From Thaumasiovibrio subtropicus (lineage in GTDB: Bacteria; Pseudomonadota; Gammaproteobacteria; Enterobacterales; Vibrionaceae), in contig NZ_AP023054.1 of the NCBI RefSeq assembly GCF_019703835.1, positions 1,426,001-1,490,000 on the forward strand: a stretch of 64,000 bases of DNA, written 5' to 3'. Positions 61,575 through 64,000 of this stretch are shown piece by piece. How positions within the stretch are numbered: the first letter of the stretch is position 1; every line of letters begins with the position of its first letter. A model generated the notes under the pieces. That model did no database searches and was not told the origin of the DNA. It worked only from the letters and a program-made list of their open reading frames with translations. The position numbers and the translations under genes are program-made.

Positions 61575-63219
61575 AGATAGTGTCCTGTTTCGCGTGACGC
61601 TTCGGAGGCATCAAGCGTTGTTGCGATTTTTGCTGGGCTAAGATGCTGATGCCAAACACGATGAGAGGCAGTGTTGCCTGAAGCAGTGCGTAAATAGCCG
61701 TAATACGACGGTCACCACCACTCACCAGTGCAACAGCTTCGGTTGTGATAGTTGAAATACGTCCACCCCCCAACATCTGAGTCGGTAAATAGAGTGCAAA
61801 GCTCACGCTGATCCCGACGCCAAAAGCAATACAGATGGCAGGAAGAAGATAGTGAAACTTCACTTTCCACCATGCCTGCCACGGCGAAAGACCAAGGCTC
61901 ATTGCCGTCATTTCGATACGAGGATCGATGTTATCCCAACTGGATCGAAGGCTGAGATAGAGATAGGGAAACACAAACAAAAAATGTGTCCAATAAACCC
62001 AGAGCCAGTGTTGGCTGCTGTCAATCCAATAGGAGAATACCTGAATACCGAACAGCACGGATAAATGTGGTACCACTAGAGGGATGGCAATCAGCGCCAT
62101 GGGGATACGCTTTCGTTGGAACTGGAGTATCGCAACCACCAAAATTAGAGCGAATAGCGCGGTGGGTATCGCAATAGCCAAGCTGTTAAATGACAGTTCT
62201 AGAATATGGGCAACTTCTTGTTGCCAATACTTAAATGATAGCTGGTTAGGCCAAACATCGGGAAAGCGCCAACGGAAAGTGAACGACCATATTAACACGG
62301 TGGGTAGCACAATCAGGGGGAGCCAAAGTAGACGATGAAAGGCAAAAGTAGATAAAATCGGGGTGTGACGTTTACCTTTCAAGCGCATGTGATGCGTAAG
62401 CCGCAAATAGGCGTGTTCTGCGCACCACCAAACAGCGAGACCTGTTAGCCCAATGGCTAACAAGATAGCGGCACCTGCGGCCGCTCGCGGAAAGAGATCG
62501 AGGTTTGGTTCGTTAAACCACTGCCAGACTAAGACGGCAAAAGTAGGGGGACGTTGGGGCCCTAAGATATAGGCGAGCTCGACATTCGATAGCCCATAGG
62601 CGAGCACGGCAAAAATCGGCAATCGCATTTGTGAAAGCCACTGCGGAAAGAGCAATGCGTGCCACGCTCGTTGTGGCGAATAGCCGAGACTTTGCGCGGC
62701 GGTCAGCTGTTTATTCACATCTAAACGCTGCAGTACGCTGAGGCTCATGAGCAAGAGAAAGGGCACCTCTTTTACCGTCAACACAACGATTAAACCGATA
62801 CCCCATTTATCTTGAGTGAGTAGGGGGAGGCTGATCGGGTCAATTATTCTCGCTAGCCAGCCGGTTTGAGAAAACAGAAATAGGAAACCGATGGCAAAGG
62901 CGGCATGTGGTAATGCGATGACTGGCGTCAATAGATGTTGAAGTCGACGCCAGCGCTGGCTATTCCAAAGGTTGCGTGTAATTAAAAAACTCAGACAAAC
63001 TGCTAAGAGCGTGCTCACGGTTCCTGTTAGCAGGGTGACATGTATAGACTGCGTAACGCCGTGCCAGTCAAATACGGCGATAAAACCGGAAACGCTAAAC
63101 TCGGTATAGCCAAGGGTCGGGATGTAAGACAGGGCGGGCAATAAAATGCCCGCAAAGCCGGGAAGGAGTGGGACAAGGATGAGAGAAATCGCTGTCCAGT
63201 AGACCCAAGTGTAACGCAT
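61540..63219 (-). CDS. ynjC: ABC transporter permease YnjC-like (fused two-domain)
   Basis: 559 residues from the ATG at 63219, five nt after the ynjB stop; longer in-frame starts overlap ynjB. About twelve hydrophobic segments in two halves. Each half carries a binding-protein-dependent permease loop (A-A-Q-S-L-G-Y-S-P-Q-R-A-W in the first, T-A-M-S-L-G-L-S-P-W-Q-A-W in the second). It is a tandem fusion of two permease domains, as in FbpB/ThiP-like proteins and E. coli YnjC. Confidence 0.87.
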   Translation of the reverse strand: MRYTWVYWTAISLILVPLLPGFAGILLPALSYIPTLGYTEFSVSGFIAVFDWHGVTQSIHVTLLTGTVSTLLAVCLSFLITRNLWNSQRWRRLQHLLTPVIALPHAAFAIGFLFLFSQTGWLARIIDPISLPLLTQDKWGIGLIVVLTVKEVPFLLLMSLSVLQRLDVNKQLTAAQSLGYSPQRAWHALLFPQWLSQMRLPIFAVLAYGLSNVELAYILGPQRPPTFAVLVWQWFNEPNLDLFPRAAAGAAILLAIGLTGLAVWWCAEHAYLRLTHHMRLKGKRHTPILSTFAFHRLLWLPLIVLPTVLIWSFTFRWRFPDVWPNQLSFKYWQQEVAHILELSFNSLAIAIPTALFALILVVAILQFQRKRIPMALIAIPLVVPHLSVLFGIQVFSYWIDSSQHWLWVYWTHFLFVFPYLYLSLRSSWDNIDPRIEMTAMSLGLSPWQAWWKVKFHYLLPAICIAFGVGISVSFALYLPTQMLGGGRISTITTEAVALVSGGDRRITAIYALLQATLPLIVFGISILAQQKSQQRLMPPKRHAKQDTIYALRTKKPHYK

Positions 63220-63224
63220 TAAAA

Positions 63225-64000
63225 CTATTGCACTCCGTAGCGTTGTTGCCAGCTCTCTTCCAGAGCGACTTGCCAACTTGGATGAGGCTCAGGTAAGGAT
63301 GGGAAGAGATCAAAGCCTTGGGTCTCACCTGTTAGTTTACTGGTATCAATGATGGCTGGGTCCCCCCAAACCTCACTGTCTGATTTACGAATCTGTGCTT
63401 CTGGACTGATTAAAAAGTTGATTGCGACTAATGCACCAGCCGCATTCTCGGCATTCCATGGAATCCCCATAAAGTGGATATTAGAAAGTGCTCCTTTTTC
63501 GAACGCGAAAGTATGCGCGGAAGGGGTTAACGAACCGGCGGCAATCGAGGCGTTAGCATCATTGGGGTTGAAAGTGATCGCAAGATCAAGCTGACCATCG
63601 TCGAGTAGTTGCTTGGTTTCAGCGCTGCTTGCTGGGAATCGTTGCCCCTTTTGCCACGCTACTTTGTGTAAGGCGTCTAGGTATTGCCAAAGTGGCGCGG
63701 AAATCGTGTCAAACTCATCATGGTTTACGGGCTTATACAAACGTTCATCATTACCACTAAGCTCGATTAAGGCGGCTTTTAAAAAAGAGCTGCCATGGAA
63801 TTCGGGTGGTTGAGGATAACTGATTCGGCCCGGATTTTCTTGCGCATAGTCTAGTAAAGCGTTGAATGATCGCGGTGGCTTTTTTAGTCGCTCGGTATCA
63901 TGAATAAACACCAGTTGACCCACGCCCCAAGGCGCCTCTAAACCCAAAGTGGGCTCAGTGAAATCGACATCGATAGGCAGGCTTTTATCGACATACTGCC
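63225..64000 (-). CDS. ynjB: ABC transporter substrate-binding protein YnjB-like (5'-truncated by window edge)
   Basis: About 258 C-terminal residues; the frame is open to the window end (first full codon at 63998-63996), so the start lies outside. Visible segments are A-P-W-G-V-G-Q-L-V-F-I-H-D, Y-P-Q-P-P-E-F-H-G-S-S-F-L, L-A-I-T-F-N-P-N-D-A and I-N-F-L-I-S-P-E-A-Q, typical of the YnjB/extracellular solute-binding group. First gene of ynjBCD here. The ligand is not known for the E. coli system either. Confidence 0.85.
   Translation of the reverse strand, partial: QYVDKSLPIDVDFTEPTLGLEAPWGVGQLVFIHDTERLKKPPRSFNALLDYAQENPGRISYPQPPEFHGSSFLKAALIELSGNDERLYKPVNHDEFDTISAPLWQYLDALHKVAWQKGQRFPASSAETKQLLDDGQLDLAITFNPNDANASIAAGSLTPSAHTFAFEKGALSNIHFMGIPWNAENAAGALVAINFLISPEAQIRKSDSEVWGDPAIIDTSKLTGETQGFDLFPSLPEPHPSWQVALEESWQQRYGVQ

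Overview
The window looks like a chromosomal segment of a marine or brackish gammaproteobacterium of the Vibrionaceae (Vibrio, Grimontia or Salinivibrio-like; the genus cannot be fixed from this sequence). The reasons are a GbpA-type chitin-binding LPMO, a close relative of the Vibrio chitooligosaccharide-binding protein CBP, a Vibrio-style dispersed terminal-repeat element, and gammaproteobacterial art, uxu, liu and ynj operons. No rRNA, tRNA or CRISPR array was seen.

Layout. 1-6424: the 3' part of a giant Ig-repeat surface protein, then a lipoprotein and a CPYC thioredoxin-fold protein, probably one operon. 6431-8945: a Rof-like Rho inhibitor, a LysR regulator and a NemA-like ene-reductase. 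8963-10193: small hypothetical membrane proteins in AT-rich DNA. 10302-15933: two different SPFH modules side by side (SPFH-GYF with a zinc-ribbon protein; SPFH with an NAD-kinase-like protein), the second divergent from an NrtR-like Nudix/winged-helix regulator with palindromes between them. 16008-17211: a MarR regulator and a methyltransferase sharing an identical palindrome. 17217-18577: a complete IS1111-type IS110-family element with a structured 3' non-coding end. 18945-21097: the LPMO and a small acidic protein.

21142-33836 is a branched-chain amino acid catabolic island: liuR-liuA-liuB-liuC-liuE on the minus strand (leucine; the biotin-carrying subunit liuD is absent) and a divergent seven-gene plus-strand operon for the valine and isoleucine routes. 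Its electron acceptors (ETF and ETF-QO, 47082-50686) and the branched-chain ketoacid dehydrogenase (50856-54088) lie about 20 kb away. A 16-bp LiuR-like site is found in both divergent promoter regions, which suggests one regulon. 33833-38574 is mixed: a DUF1287 protein, a tautomerase, a 279-bp MITE-like element, an unrecognised hydrolase-like protein, UDP-glucose dehydrogenase and a racemase-family protein.

37942-47082 is a hexuronate locus: uxaC, uxuB, a TRAP transporter (DctM, DctQ, DctP), uxuR and uxuA. It has five UxuR-like operators, and a stem-loop lies in every intercistronic gap of its minus-strand arm. 54178-57858 has a GNAT acetyltransferase, the orphan CBP-like protein and a PAS-GGDEF diguanylate cyclase. 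57897-64000 has the artPIQM arginine importer and the ynjBCD importer, whose ynjB is cut by the window end.

The parts least explained by known annotation are the NrtR-like/SPFH/NAD-kinase-like module beside a second SPFH module, the nine-domain higher-order duplication in the Ig protein, and the structured IS end (candidate guide RNA).
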